Source: Candidatus Obscuribacterales bacterium
GTDB lineage: Bacteria > Cyanobacteriota > Vampirovibrionia > Obscuribacterales > Obscuribacteraceae
NCBI GenBank assembly: GCA_019747875.1
Contig: JAIEQI010000116.1
Span: forward strand, 1 to 64,000
Length of the DNA stretch: 64,000 nt
Reading direction: 5' to 3'
Shown: positions 19,513-28,424 of the stretch, in pieces
How the letters are laid out: every line of letters starts with the position of its first letter
How positions within the stretch are numbered: position 1 is the stretch's first letter
The notes under the pieces: model-generated
Databases searched by the model: none
What the model saw: the letters and a program-made list of their open reading frames with translations, nothing else
What the model was told of the DNA's origin: nothing
Program-made: the position numbers and the translations under genes

Positions 19513-20675
19513 ATAGCGGCATAACAGCTGCATTGTGTGGCACGCTCATTGCTTTACTTCTCCTGCGAGCTGAGGTGCGAGCTGCAGAGCAATTAAAGGA
19601 TGAAGAAAGATCCGGCAAATTTAGCAAAGCTCTAAGTCTTTTCAAAGAAAAGAAGTTTAGCGAATCGCTGGCTAACTTTAACAGCTTCCAAGATCAAGGT
19701 GATAGCGAATCCAAGCGCCTTTATTACTCAGCACTCTGTCTGTTGAATCTCCAAAAGGAAACCGAAGCGATCCAGATATTCAAGAAAATTCAGGAGCAGT
19801 TTCCCAAATCGGAGGCCGCATCGCATAGCTCCTCCTATATCAAAATGAAAGGGGTCAGTGTAACAGAAACAACGCAGTCCTCAAACAAGGAGTCTTTACT
19901 GGGACTAACACCTGCGATGAGGCAGGTATCGGTGCCATTCAGGCGGACACGAAAAGGTCAGATTACAGTTAATGCAAGTTTGAACGGACGCAGCATGGAA
20001 ATGATTTTCGACACTGGAGCTGAAGAGTGCTTGTTCGGACACAGTCAAGCAGAGACAGCAGGGGTACGCGAGCAATTGCAACAAGTGACACTAAAAACGG
20101 TATCAGGTCCAGTTAGTGCTTACTACAGCATGGCGAATATAAAGCTTGGAGAAATTCACAAAAAGATTCGCGTATGCGTGCAAGATCAAAACATGGAACA
20201 TGGAATTCTAGGTGCCCCTTTCATGAAGGGATACACCTGCACAATCGATAACCGAGCCGGATTTCTGCGATTTGTACCGGAGACAATTAGCGATTTCAAA
20301 CGTATTGACTCAGTTGCAATTCCCTTTGATGAGGACGGCGCAAAAATTATCGTTTCAGCAAAGATCAACGACTGGACTACACCGATGTGTTTCGACACCG
20401 GTGCCTTTGGTGTCTGCATTAGCAAGAAGCAGGCGGAGCGATTCGATATCCGAATCCCCGAGGCATCACCGATTTACATTAAGGGCCCGAACAACCAGGA
20501 AGTCGCAAGCTGGGATGTGCCTGCTGATGTTAGCCTTGGACCATTTAGTAAACGTGCCTGCGCAGTACGTATCATGGACTGCGAGATTAGTTACCCTCTT
20601 TTAGGACAGAACTTTTTCGGCGATAAGCTTTTTACTATAGATCGCCAAAAGAAAGAAATTCGATTCGCGCGTTAA
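19509..20675 (+). CDS. Exported bilobed retropepsin-like aspartic protease with TPR-like N-terminus
   Basis: 388 residues. A signal sequence (1-25) is followed by TPR-like helices (about 35-105, ALSLFKEKKFSESLANF, QIFKKIQEQFPKSEA). Two aspartic-protease half-domains then follow in tandem: MIFDTGAEECLFG (D168-T-G-A171) closed by HGILGAPFM (231-239), and MCFDTGAFGVCIS (D296-T-G-A299) closed by YPLLGQNFF. Each has the DTGA plus hydrophobic-Gly pattern of retropepsins. Both active-site Asp are kept, so one chain could form the pepsin-like active site. Start overlaps the upstream gene. Substrate unknown. Confidence 0.82.
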   Translation: MNSGITAALCGTLIALLLLRAEVRAAEQLKDEERSGKFSKALSLFKEKKFSESLANFNSFQDQGDSESKRLYYSALCLLNLQKETEAIQIFKKIQEQFPKSEAASHSSSYIKMKGVSVTETTQSSNKESLLGLTPAMRQVSVPFRRTRKGQITVNASLNGRSMEMIFDTGAEECLFGHSQAETAGVREQLQQVTLKTVSGPVSAYYSMANIKLGEIHKKIRVCVQDQNMEHGILGAPFMKGYTCTIDNRAGFLRFVPETISDFKRIDSVAIPFDEDGAKIIVSAKINDWTTPMCFDTGAFGVCISKKQAERFDIRIPEASPIYIKGPNNQEVASWDVPADVSLGPFSKRACAVRIMDCEISYPLLGQNFFGDKLFTIDRQKKEIRFAR

Positions 20676-20706
20676 AGAGGCGATGCAATTAGCGTGCACC
20701 GCCTCT
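20676..20706. terminator. Convergent-gene stem-loop
   Basis: AGAGGCG (20676-20682) pairs with CGCCTCT (20700-20706), directly after the protease stop. It is followed by CTT only, so termination strength is uncertain. It separates two convergent genes. Confidence 0.5.
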
Positions 20707-20755
20707 CTTACCACCAGCAAACTTAATGGCGTGCTTCAGGCTACCCTTCAGCTTG

Positions 20756-22243
20756 TTATGCCGCGCCTTCACCTACAGGCTTGACCGGCTGCGGGCGTTT
20801 AGCGTATTCAGCCTGACTCATTTTTATTGCCCTCATTGCTTTTGCGATTGTCTCGACAGTGTTGGCTTCTTCCGTTTCGCTGACGTGTTTGAGCATGCCG
20901 CGCGCATCGTTCTTCGATATGCCCGTATTCTCATCGCCAAATTCGTCGTTGGAAACTTCCATGATTTCACCAGCGTTTTGCAGCGCATATCTAATAGCTG
21001 CTCGTTGCCATTTTTTGAGATCATCGCGATTCTCTAAAGCTTGCTTCAATTCCTTTTTGGAAAGGAGACCGTCATGATTGCCGTCAATGCTATTGAATAA
21101 TTTTTCATTGGAGAGAGTAATACCGGTTCTAAAAGCGCCCTTGTAGTCTTCCTCTACCTTAGCAATATTCGAAGCAAGTTTTTCAAGATCTTTAGCACTG
21201 ATCCCTTTCTCTTTTCCTAGCCGATCGTTGTGGAGATCTTTGATAGCGTCTTCAGCAGCCAGTAAGCCCGCAATTACTTGCTGCTCCTTACCTGTGAGAG
21301 CGGAATCTTTACTGGCTGCAAGCAGTTCCTCATGGCTCAAGACAGAATCGTGGTTCAAATCAAGCTTCGGCAAAAGGGTCTGCGCTTCCTTCGCAAAATC
21401 TTTCATTTCAACATTTTCCGGTGCTTTAGGTGGCTCCGGTTTCACGACCTCCGAAGGCAGCTTCTTTTCAAATTCATCCAAAGCGGCTTGCATTTGCCCC
21501 TTCTCTGCGGCACGAACTGAATTATGCGCGCCGGCCATCTTACCTTTTTCAGGAGCAAAATCACCATGAATGTCCAGCAAATCTGTATTGTGACGCGCAT
21601 CATATTCGTTCATCGTTTGATCGACAAGTCGCAGACACTGCTCTTTGTTCATCACCGTAAATTGATCGCCAGGCTTTAGTTCCTTATTACCATTGGCTTG
21701 CCGCGCCTCGGCTGCCAGCGCTGCAAGCTCAGCTTTGCCCAAATTCGGATACATGCGATGAAGCACATCGCCATAACTTTCGCCCGGCTCAGCTACATGA
21801 CTCATGGAAGCAGCTTGTACTTGTTTCTCCACTTCTTCCTTGTATTTTGCACGATTCTCTGCGGCTACAGCCAAGTCCTGGCGCACGGGAACTTCGCGCG
21901 GTTTCTCCGGAAAACGAGGTCCTTCGGCTTCTGGTTTCTGATCGGGAATACGAGCTGAAGGTCTGCCAGCCGTGTCGTGTTCTTCTCTCGATGCTGGTTC
22001 ATTCCTATCCTCTGAACTGCGAGGTGCAGAATCAGCTTCAGTGGAGACACTTGCTTTCGGCTCTTCAGAGCGCCTGTCGATCCGTAGCTCTGGCAGCGCA
22101 CCGGTATCATCTCTGCGTTGCTCCAGATTCCCAGGTCTAAAATCATCTTTGCTTTCTGCGGAATAGAGCTGCTGTGATAATTGCCCCTCACCACTAGCTT
22201 GCTCAGTCTCACGAACGCCCCGAATGTCCTTTTCAAAACTCAT
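20756..22243 (-). CDS. EF-hand protein with LysM-like segment
   Basis: 495 residues, hydrophilic, without a signal peptide. The first 130 residues are disordered and charged. Residues about 145-200 (GESYGDVLHRMYPNLGKAELAALAAEARQ... LKPGDQFTVM) look like a LysM-type carbohydrate-binding module. Two EF-hand calcium loops follow, LDLNHDSVLSHEE (about 294) and IDGNHDGLLSKKE (about 385), and a weaker third, ENTGISKND. Calcium binding is supported by the DxNxDxxxxxxE pattern. It ends a minus-strand series that starts with the two sensor kinases, 95 bases after the preceding gene. Confidence 0.72.
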   Translation of the reverse strand: MSFEKDIRGVRETEQASGEGQLSQQLYSAESKDDFRPGNLEQRRDDTGALPELRIDRRSEEPKASVSTEADSAPRSSEDRNEPASREEHDTAGRPSARIPDQKPEAEGPRFPEKPREVPVRQDLAVAAENRAKYKEEVEKQVQAASMSHVAEPGESYGDVLHRMYPNLGKAELAALAAEARQANGNKELKPGDQFTVMNKEQCLRLVDQTMNEYDARHNTDLLDIHGDFAPEKGKMAGAHNSVRAAEKGQMQAALDEFEKKLPSEVVKPEPPKAPENVEMKDFAKEAQTLLPKLDLNHDSVLSHEELLAASKDSALTGKEQQVIAGLLAAEDAIKDLHNDRLGKEKGISAKDLEKLASNIAKVEEDYKGAFRTGITLSNEKLFNSIDGNHDGLLSKKELKQALENRDDLKKWQRAAIRYALQNAGEIMEVSNDEFGDENTGISKNDARGMLKHVSETEEANTVETIAKAMRAIKMSQAEYAKRPQPVKPVGEGAA

Positions 22244-22338
22244 CGTTTAATCCTCTGTCCTTGATAGCCCATGTCAGAAGAATAGATTTCAAATTTGAAA
22301 AGTTTTTGAGATGAGGGGCGTGTCGCTCGATTAATCTT

Positions 22339-23211
22339 TCACTTTACGACAGCCGCCGCGCCAGTGCCTTCATCTACGGCAACTTCAAAAGGTGCCAGCC
22401 CGCTAGCTTTTTCAGGTGTGAAACTTAGCGCAGACAAATTATAGGCTTCTGCCAATGCTGGAAAGTCTTTTTCCAAAGCGCAGCAATTCAAATACATCAC
22501 ATAGTTGCCCGTGCGCACGGCCACACTCCGTGTGAGCATCGGCTTACCGTCTTTGGTGGTGTACTTGAACAAAACATTCTTACGCCCACCGGTCTCGGGT
22601 TGATCGACCATGATTTTGGCGTTGATTGCCTGGGTGTATTGTTCGTAAAAACGGTCCAAACTCGCCTCGGGCGGTACATACAGTGCCTGCGCCTGATAAA
22701 GCGCCTCCGGTGCGCCCGGTGCATCAAATTGAGCCAGGGGCACAGGGGTATCGCGGTGCGCATCAAGGTTAGCCATCAATCCACCGGGATCGAGATGCAG
22801 CTGAGGAGGAACAGCCTTCCAATCTTTGGGAACAATTGCGGTGAAGTTAAATGATGGCTCCGCGTAAGGAGAAAACTTCAAGCGAATAAGCTTATCCTTG
22901 ATCATTCCTGGCGCCATGGATGTGCTCGATTTTACAAAGGCAGAATAATCGAGATTCAACGGCGTAGCAGTGGTCGCCGAACCTGCAGCTCCAATACCGG
23001 GTGTTAGGCTCCCCTCCCCAGCGCTACTTGCGACAGCTGGCTTTTCTTCGGGCGCTTTGATGTAATCAGACAGGTAGGGCACTTTTATCTTGTGTAAGCC
23101 CAGAGCATAACCGCCAACAAATGTTCCAGCGCTAACTAAGAGCAAAATGCACAAATTCAGCAGCGTCGAGAAAAAATTCTTGGCTTTAGTCTTGAAGTCA
23201 GAGGAGGTCAT
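22339..23211 (-). CDS. Single-TM anchored hypothetical protein
   Basis: 290 residues. One transmembrane helix (about 15-37, LLNLCILLLVSAGTFVGGYALGL), a Pro/Ala/Gly linker and a C-terminal mixed alpha/beta domain (YAEPSFNFTAIVPKDWKAVPPQ, TRSVAVRTGNYVMYLNCCALE). No family was recognised; the C-terminal part resembles PsbP/DUF-type domains in pattern only. The ATG at 23211 lies just downstream of a long hairpin that hides its GGAG ribosome binding site, so translation is probably regulated. It follows the two GG-leader peptides. Confidence 0.68.
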   Translation of the reverse strand: MTSSDFKTKAKNFFSTLLNLCILLLVSAGTFVGGYALGLHKIKVPYLSDYIKAPEEKPAVASSAGEGSLTPGIGAAGSATTATPLNLDYSAFVKSSTSMAPGMIKDKLIRLKFSPYAEPSFNFTAIVPKDWKAVPPQLHLDPGGLMANLDAHRDTPVPLAQFDAPGAPEALYQAQALYVPPEASLDRFYEQYTQAINAKIMVDQPETGGRKNVLFKYTTKDGKPMLTRSVAVRTGNYVMYLNCCALEKDFPALAEAYNLSALSFTPEKASGLAPFEVAVDEGTGAAAVVK

Positions 23212-23216
23212 TAGAA

Positions 23217-23267
23217 ATCTCCGGAAGTGCGCTTTTGATACTTAATCAAAATAGCACTTCCGGAGAT
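23217..23267 (-). promoter_or_regulatory. Long hairpin masking the ribosome binding site of the next gene
   Basis: A 14-bp perfect stem (23217-23230 with 23254-23267), a 2x2 internal loop, and a further 7-bp stem TTTTGAT/ATCAAAA with a 5-base loop. On the minus strand the 3' arm contains GGAGAT, seven bases before ATG 23211. The hairpin lies 28 bases after the second peptide gene. It could repress the downstream gene, protect the peptide mRNA, or both. Confidence 0.8.
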
Positions 23268-23295
23268 GGTCTGGCTCTTGGCTATGCCCTGGAAA

Positions 23296-23445
23296 TCAGT
23301 CAGTAACTTGGTCGTTTACGTTGTTATAATTTGCACCACCAATAGCTCTTACATTCGTATCATTGAGGTTTTTCAGCTTTGAAAGATTCTTGCGAATCTG
23401 CTTTCCACTCCTCGGGGAGCTTTCTTTGAGAACTGCAGTGTCCAT
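23296..23445 (-). CDS. Double-glycine leader peptide 2 (49 residues)
   Basis: A 49-residue frame with AGGTGA five bases before its ATG. The N-terminal part is basic (KQIRKNLSKLKNLNDT) and leads to VRAIGG, then a 12-residue tail ANYNNVNDQVTD. It aligns without gaps to the neighbouring peptide over R-K-x-L-x-K-x-K-x-L, then T, then V/I-G-G. This is the plan of bacteriocin- and RiPP-type precursors cut after a double glycine. The tail has no Cys, unlike its partner. The pair may be a two-component peptide or signal. No peptidase-transporter gene is in the window. Confidence 0.7.
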   Translation of the reverse strand: MDTAVLKESSPRSGKQIRKNLSKLKNLNDTNVRAIGGANYNNVNDQVTD

Positions 23446-23472
23446 GATCTTCACCTACTTTCCACTGTACAA

Positions 23473-23655
23473 TTAGCAGCCGCAACCGGTGAAAACGCCG
23501 CTACAAGGTGCGACAGTAACCATCTTTGCTGCAGCACCGCCGCCAACAATATCGTTCTGTGTGTTCTTCAGCTCTTTAGCTTTCGGCAAAGGCTTGCGAT
23601 TAATCTTATCGTTGCTGCTCCGTTTGTCGTTCTTCAGATCTTTATTCTCAAGCAT
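23473..23655 (-). CDS. Double-glycine leader peptide 1 with Cys-rich tail (60 residues)
   Basis: 60 residues from ATG 23655, which has GGAG upstream at good spacing; the frame could extend to 23670. The leader (NRKPLPKAKELKNTQND) ends IVGGG, and the tail AAAKMVTVAPCSGVFTGCGC has three Cys plus Ser/Thr, as in ribosomally made, modified peptides. The leader matches the neighbouring peptide. It starts 85 bases after the second kinase gene on the same strand. No modification enzyme is nearby, so modification is inference; an unmodified disulfide peptide is possible. Confidence 0.72.
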   Translation of the reverse strand: MLENKDLKNDKRSSNDKINRKPLPKAKELKNTQNDIVGGGAAAKMVTVAPCSGVFTGCGC

Positions 23656-23740
23656 GGTCTTTCTCCCCATTAACGACTTTTCCGCTACCCAATACTTCTA
23701 CGCTATCGCGAACTTGTGGGGAACCCGTGAGAACGTCGCG

Positions 23741-25726
23741 TCACCTTGGAATTCTGAACCAGAATGTACTACCTTTGCCCTCTTCGCTACGGGCTCCAAT
23801 CTCTCCCCTGTGACTTTCGATAATGCTCTTACAGATCGCAAGCCCCAACCCTGCCCCGCCCTTCTCACTCGCGTCAGTCTTTGTCACTTGCTTGAAGCGA
23901 TCGAAAACAGAGTCAACCAGATGCTTCGGAATACCTCGTCCCTGATCAACTACTTGAAACTCAATCTGTGGATCGGAAATCGAGACAACGCATTTTATTG
24001 TTGAGTCCCGGGGAGAGAATTTGATGGCATTTCCAATGAGGTTAACCAGAACCTGCACAAGACGATCTGAATCAGCAACGAACAAAACGTCATCCTCTCC
24101 ATCGCTTTCGAGTTTGATCTTGGACTTCGATGCAAGCGCGCCAACTGCAAGGAAAGCCTGCTTTATTATCTGTTTGGATGAGCAATTCCCCTTTGCCAAC
24201 TCCATCTTGCCCCGGCTCATATTTTCGATGTTCAATAAATCATCCACCAAGGAGAGCAGACGGTCGTTATTGCGTTGTGCTGATTTCGCTTGCCTTTGTC
24301 CATCCTCGGAGAGTGCACCGAATTTGCCTGCGCATGTTGCTGCAAGGAACTCTTGCATTTCCGCGATCGGTTCACGTAGATCAATTCGAACCATTTCAAC
24401 GAATGCTTGCTTAGATTTTTCAAGCCGTTTGCGTTCGCTAATATCACGAATAACACAAACTCCTGTCCTTTCTCTGTCTATCCAAGTGAGCGACCACTGC
24501 GTGCAAATCAGCGTCCCCTCTTTTCGGCCAACCCAGAATTCGATTGGCTGTGTGGAGCTCGCGGGATTCTCAGACTCATTCACCGTTGACGAAATAATCG
24601 CCTTTGTTTTCGAAAAATATTCATTCCAACGAGCTTTATCGGAATCAGCCAAGAGATCAGCAGCAGTCTTGTTACGGAGTTCCTCTTCGTTAAAGCCAAG
24701 AACCTTTTCGGCAGCTGGCGTAGCGACAACAAACCTTCCTGATTCATCGATTGAACATATCATTTCGGCGGTGTGCTCAACAATAGCCCTTTCTTTTTTT
24801 CGAGAAGCACTGATCACGCCCGCCATCTGCGCCAGCGTTGCATCTAACCGGGCAAACTCATCACGCCCCTTCATTACAGGCTGCAAGGGTTGATTGGAAG
24901 TAAGCCGATTCATATTGTTCATAAGGCGCAAAAGACGTGAACGCGATGTCTTGCGGAAAAGCAGAACAAGAAATGTGGCACAGGCTGTACTGATTGCAAA
25001 CGCTGACAGGAAGATCGAATTCAATCTTGTTGTGATTGTATTTACGTAAGCTCGATTCAAGGCTCGTCGACCAGCGCTCGCCTCAAGGAATTGCCTTTCT
25101 CTCTCTACACGTGACACATCGCGAAGTTCCCTGATGGCAATTCGGAGTGACATCAAACCACTTTTTCCCAAGTAATTAGCACGGAACCTATCACCTGCTA
25201 AGAGCAAGTCATGAGCTCCGGCTAGCCTCTTGAGAGCCAAATCCACCTTGAATTTGGCATTCCCCACTCTCATTTTGATGTCCGGTCTTTCTTTGCCCAA
25301 CTTGTTAATATCGACAATGTAAGCATTGAGAGCAGGAACATATTGCTGGACGTCAGCGGACCTTACTTGAGCAACTAAATTCAGATTCTCTGCAAGCAGT
25401 TTATCTACATCTTTTGCATCTTCAGTGTAGACTTCCCTAACTTTCGAACTCTCTCCTGTGTGATACAGCTCTTCAAATAGCTGCTCCTGCATCATCGCTC
25501 CGGGCGGTGCGGCATGGCGACTTATGTTCTGATTATACATGCCCATTTGAAGTGCTTCGAGCTGATCCCGCATCCTTTCCAGGGTCACGTGTGTGCTCAC
25601 TGCATGCGCTTTATCTTTTAATACGGCAACAATAGATGAGAGGTCCATCCACAAAAGTGCGCCAAAAACAAGCTCGATAAGTAGCGAGCTGAATAAGAGT
25701 AATAAGGCCTGTTGCCAGAGGGTCAC
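23741..25726 (-). CDS. Sensor kinase lacking the phospho-acceptor His
   Basis: 661 residues, start GTG 25726 overlapping the previous stop. TM1 (about 7-30), an extracytoplasmic helical sensor (30-235), TM2 (about 236-258), a HAMP-like linker, a PAS domain (about 300-425), then HisKA and HATPase_c. The H-box reads FVEMVRIDLREPI: Ile448 replaces the phosphorylated His. The ATPase domain is complete (NLIGNAIKFSP N-box, DQGRGIP G1, GGAGLGLAI G2). It should bind and use ATP but cannot phosphorylate itself. Its partner has the opposite defect. Confidence 0.88.
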   Translation of the reverse strand: MTLWQQALLLLFSSLLIELVFGALLWMDLSSIVAVLKDKAHAVSTHVTLERMRDQLEALQMGMYNQNISRHAAPPGAMMQEQLFEELYHTGESSKVREVYTEDAKDVDKLLAENLNLVAQVRSADVQQYVPALNAYIVDINKLGKERPDIKMRVGNAKFKVDLALKRLAGAHDLLLAGDRFRANYLGKSGLMSLRIAIRELRDVSRVERERQFLEASAGRRALNRAYVNTITTRLNSIFLSAFAISTACATFLVLLFRKTSRSRLLRLMNNMNRLTSNQPLQPVMKGRDEFARLDATLAQMAGVISASRKKERAIVEHTAEMICSIDESGRFVVATPAAEKVLGFNEEELRNKTAADLLADSDKARWNEYFSKTKAIISSTVNESENPASSTQPIEFWVGRKEGTLICTQWSLTWIDRERTGVCVIRDISERKRLEKSKQAFVEMVRIDLREPIAEMQEFLAATCAGKFGALSEDGQRQAKSAQRNNDRLLSLVDDLLNIENMSRGKMELAKGNCSSKQIIKQAFLAVGALASKSKIKLESDGEDDVLFVADSDRLVQVLVNLIGNAIKFSPRDSTIKCVVSISDPQIEFQVVDQGRGIPKHLVDSVFDRFKQVTKTDASEKGGAGLGLAICKSIIESHRGEIGARSEEGKGSTFWFRIPR

Positions 25727-28227
25727 TTGTTAATATCTCCAACAGGCAGACTCTTAGATTCACTTGACAAAGGGATTTGTAGCACACACATCGATCTTTC
25801 AACTGATTGATTCAGCAATACAATGTTCCCTTCATGGTTTTTGATGATGCTTCGAACGAGCGGCAAACCAAGCTTGCTGCCAGCACCAGACATGGCGGCT
25901 TCCGAGCTTCGTACTTTGTATAACTCAAAAGAATCTTCGTGGAGAGAAAGCAAGTTTGGCTGATCGGACCAATCGACGGCAATCTCTGCGAAACCTTTGT
26001 TGCGGGACAATTTAATTAGCAGATCAGAGTTTGGCTTCGCCCGAGAAATGATTACGAGAAGAAGATTATGGAGCGCCTGAAGAAGACGGTCTTCATTGAC
26101 CTCAACAAGCAATTCTTGAGGGCATATGAAATCAGCACGCATAGACTTGAGTTTCAGAGGTTCTGACACCATACTAAGTATTTCAGGTTTTAACTCTGAC
26201 AGCTCAACCTGAGTTCGTTCGACACGTTCGGACTCTAAGCGCTCAATATCGAGCAGATCTTTGATCAACGTCATTAACTCGCCAGACTTACTGACGGTTT
26301 CTCTCAGCTGGCTCACGCCCGCTTCCGACAGCTCACCCAAGATGCCGGTCCCGAGCAGTTCCAAGAATAGAGTTGAGGCCGTAAGTGGTGTGCGCAAGTC
26401 GTGACTGACCATCGCCAAGAAATCCCGTTTTAGTCGATCTATTTGCTTCTGAGCACTAATGTCTTGCGCCACACAAAAATATTGCTCTGTATCGGACGAC
26501 CACTGAGCCGAGACCAAGCAGTCGAGAGAGCCCTCCGGATTCTTATCAATTCTCAATTCTAAAGTACCGGAAGCAGGCTCTTTCAGCTTGCCAAACCAAG
26601 CACGAACAGGCTCTCGGCATTCCTCACAGATAATGTTCGCAAACGGTTTGTCCAGCAACTCATGACGCTGCCATCCCCATGCTGTTACTGCGGCGTCGTT
26701 TACAAATTTGATGGTTAGTTGTTCGGAAATGGAAAAAATAACATCGCCTGCACTTTCGATCATCCTCTTTTCTTTTAGAGCAAGCTCCTCAATCGTGCTG
26801 GCTGTTTTTCTCAGGAAGGACTCAAGCAAGGCAGCTTCATCCTCACCAGCAAGCGGAGGACCGAAGGCTTGTGAGTGAGAATAACGATCCATGTTCTCCG
26901 TCACTAACGCGAATCGATGCGAAATCGCGCTGCTAAATAAGCGTAAGGTCAAAACACCCATTACTACCTGCGCACCAAAAGCTATTGCAGACAAGTTGAT
27001 GATCAATTGTATTCTCGCTAGCTGCTCTGTCAGTGCTTCTTGGCGATACTTCAGCAAGCCATCTTGACCAATAGATGGGTAAGAAATTCGATTCAGCGTC
27101 ATAATTCGCTCGCAGTTCTCTCTGAACTCTTCGTCTCCATACAAACTTCGCGAGGATCCTGTTACCCAGAGTGTTCTAGCGTCCAGTGGCGGACGTAATT
27201 TCACAGTAATAGGCAATAGATGCAGTATCTCGTCATAAACTCGCTGCAGATATTTATTGTTCTGCCCGTTGAGCTGCTTCTGCTCGGAAAGCTGGGCAAG
27301 CACTTGTTTCTGCGACTTCTCATCACCCCCATCAAGAAGAAGGCGACCTATCTTCCGGTGTGTATTTCGGCAAAGATCTTCCGCTTGATAAAATGCGGCG
27401 ATCTGATCAAGCTGCTTCGTAACATGGCGAGTATATCCGGCTATTACTGCATAAACAGCCAACTGCCCCAAAAGCGGCACTGCCACAATTATGCAAAATT
27501 TTTGAAAGAGAGACGTATTGTCTCTAAAGGATCTTATTAGCGGAGGAACAAATAACGGAAGCGAGGCGACTAGCAAGAGACTCATGATGTTTACAATCAA
27601 AGCAACAAGCAATGCATTTTGCGCTTGGTTGATCAAAGTTGCGTTATTCTTTGCGGCAGTTTTTAGCAGATATTCTACAGTCTGGTCCATAGAAGTCCCC
27701 CAGACTGGTGTTTTAGCAGCAACATAGTACTTAAAGAAAAGTTCGGTATATCTTTTTGATAATGCCACTACATTTTTGGGATCTTTTACATCAGCTGGAA
27801 CACTCAATCTAAACTTCTCTGTTTGCTCAAGAAGCTCCTTCGACGTCTTACGCAGGTTGGCTATGTATTTCAGCCCTGAAGGCGATTTTTCACTAAGCTC
27901 AGCAAGACGGTCGAGTTCATCCATCTGCCACTTTGCCAAAATCTTCATATTGGCATCTACAGGTTTTGCTAGTCCCATTCCCCATGAAGTGGCGCAATGA
28001 TGAATGCGAACCAGATTGAAATCAAGAATAACGCGTGAGCGATACGCATTTTGCTCACGCATGATTTTTGTGGCTTCTAACTTCTCTTGTGAGTCCAGGT
28101 AAAGTAAGTAACCTGCGACGCCGGTGTTGAACAGCAACAACAAGAGAGCCCAAAACTTGAGCAAGCTAGGATAATGAAACAAAGAACGAATTTTCAGGAA
28201 CCCGGCAAAGCTGACCCAGCCTATCAT
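25723..28227 (-). CDS. Sensor kinase with intact His but degenerate ATPase domain
   Basis: 834 residues. TM helices near 20-45, 205-230, 240-265 and about 410-430 frame two helical sensor regions. A PAS domain (about 475-590) precedes HisKA with a normal H-box FLAMVSHDLRTPL (H609). The ATPase domain is damaged: the N-box reads NLLLVIISRAKP instead of NLxxNAxK, the G1 box DxGxG is replaced by DWSDQ, and G2 reads GSKLGL. It may be unable to bind ATP itself. It overlaps the following gene by four bases (GTGA), so the two half-kinases are made together. Confidence 0.87.
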   Translation of the reverse strand: MIGWVSFAGFLKIRSLFHYPSLLKFWALLLLLFNTGVAGYLLYLDSQEKLEATKIMREQNAYRSRVILDFNLVRIHHCATSWGMGLAKPVDANMKILAKWQMDELDRLAELSEKSPSGLKYIANLRKTSKELLEQTEKFRLSVPADVKDPKNVVALSKRYTELFFKYYVAAKTPVWGTSMDQTVEYLLKTAAKNNATLINQAQNALLVALIVNIMSLLLVASLPLFVPPLIRSFRDNTSLFQKFCIIVAVPLLGQLAVYAVIAGYTRHVTKQLDQIAAFYQAEDLCRNTHRKIGRLLLDGGDEKSQKQVLAQLSEQKQLNGQNNKYLQRVYDEILHLLPITVKLRPPLDARTLWVTGSSRSLYGDEEFRENCERIMTLNRISYPSIGQDGLLKYRQEALTEQLARIQLIINLSAIAFGAQVVMGVLTLRLFSSAISHRFALVTENMDRYSHSQAFGPPLAGEDEAALLESFLRKTASTIEELALKEKRMIESAGDVIFSISEQLTIKFVNDAAVTAWGWQRHELLDKPFANIICEECREPVRAWFGKLKEPASGTLELRIDKNPEGSLDCLVSAQWSSDTEQYFCVAQDISAQKQIDRLKRDFLAMVSHDLRTPLTASTLFLELLGTGILGELSEAGVSQLRETVSKSGELMTLIKDLLDIERLESERVERTQVELSELKPEILSMVSEPLKLKSMRADFICPQELLVEVNEDRLLQALHNLLLVIISRAKPNSDLLIKLSRNKGFAEIAVDWSDQPNLLSLHEDSFELYKVRSSEAAMSGAGSKLGLPLVRSIIKNHEGNIVLLNQSVERSMCVLQIPLSSESKSLPVGDINK

Positions 28228-28370
28228 AGCAGCTCAGGAGGCAGATTTTGCTGATGACCGCACTAGAAGAAGGTTGCTAAGAATGCCCGTACAATTTAGC
28301 CTCTGTCTACCGAGGCTTCAATTAGTTGGTCATTGTTAACCGAGACCTCGCTGAGCTAAAAAACGAGTTG

Positions 28371-28398
28371 ACGTCGATTCCCTGCCAAGAATCGACGT
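28371..28398 (-). terminator. Perfect 10-bp inverted repeat
   Basis: ACGTCGATTC and GAATCGACGT flank an 8-base loop, 27 bases downstream of the stop of the minus-strand gene at 28425. On the minus strand it is followed, after seven bases, by six T. A probable terminator for that gene. Confidence 0.6.
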
Positions 28399-28424
28399 AA
28401 GTAACGGGGTAACAAAAATGCTTA

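Noticed and set aside
24021-24893. 290-residue plus-strand frame opposite the half-kinase
   Set aside because: Ser/Arg/Ile-rich antisense shadow; the minus strand carries clear PAS and kinase domains.
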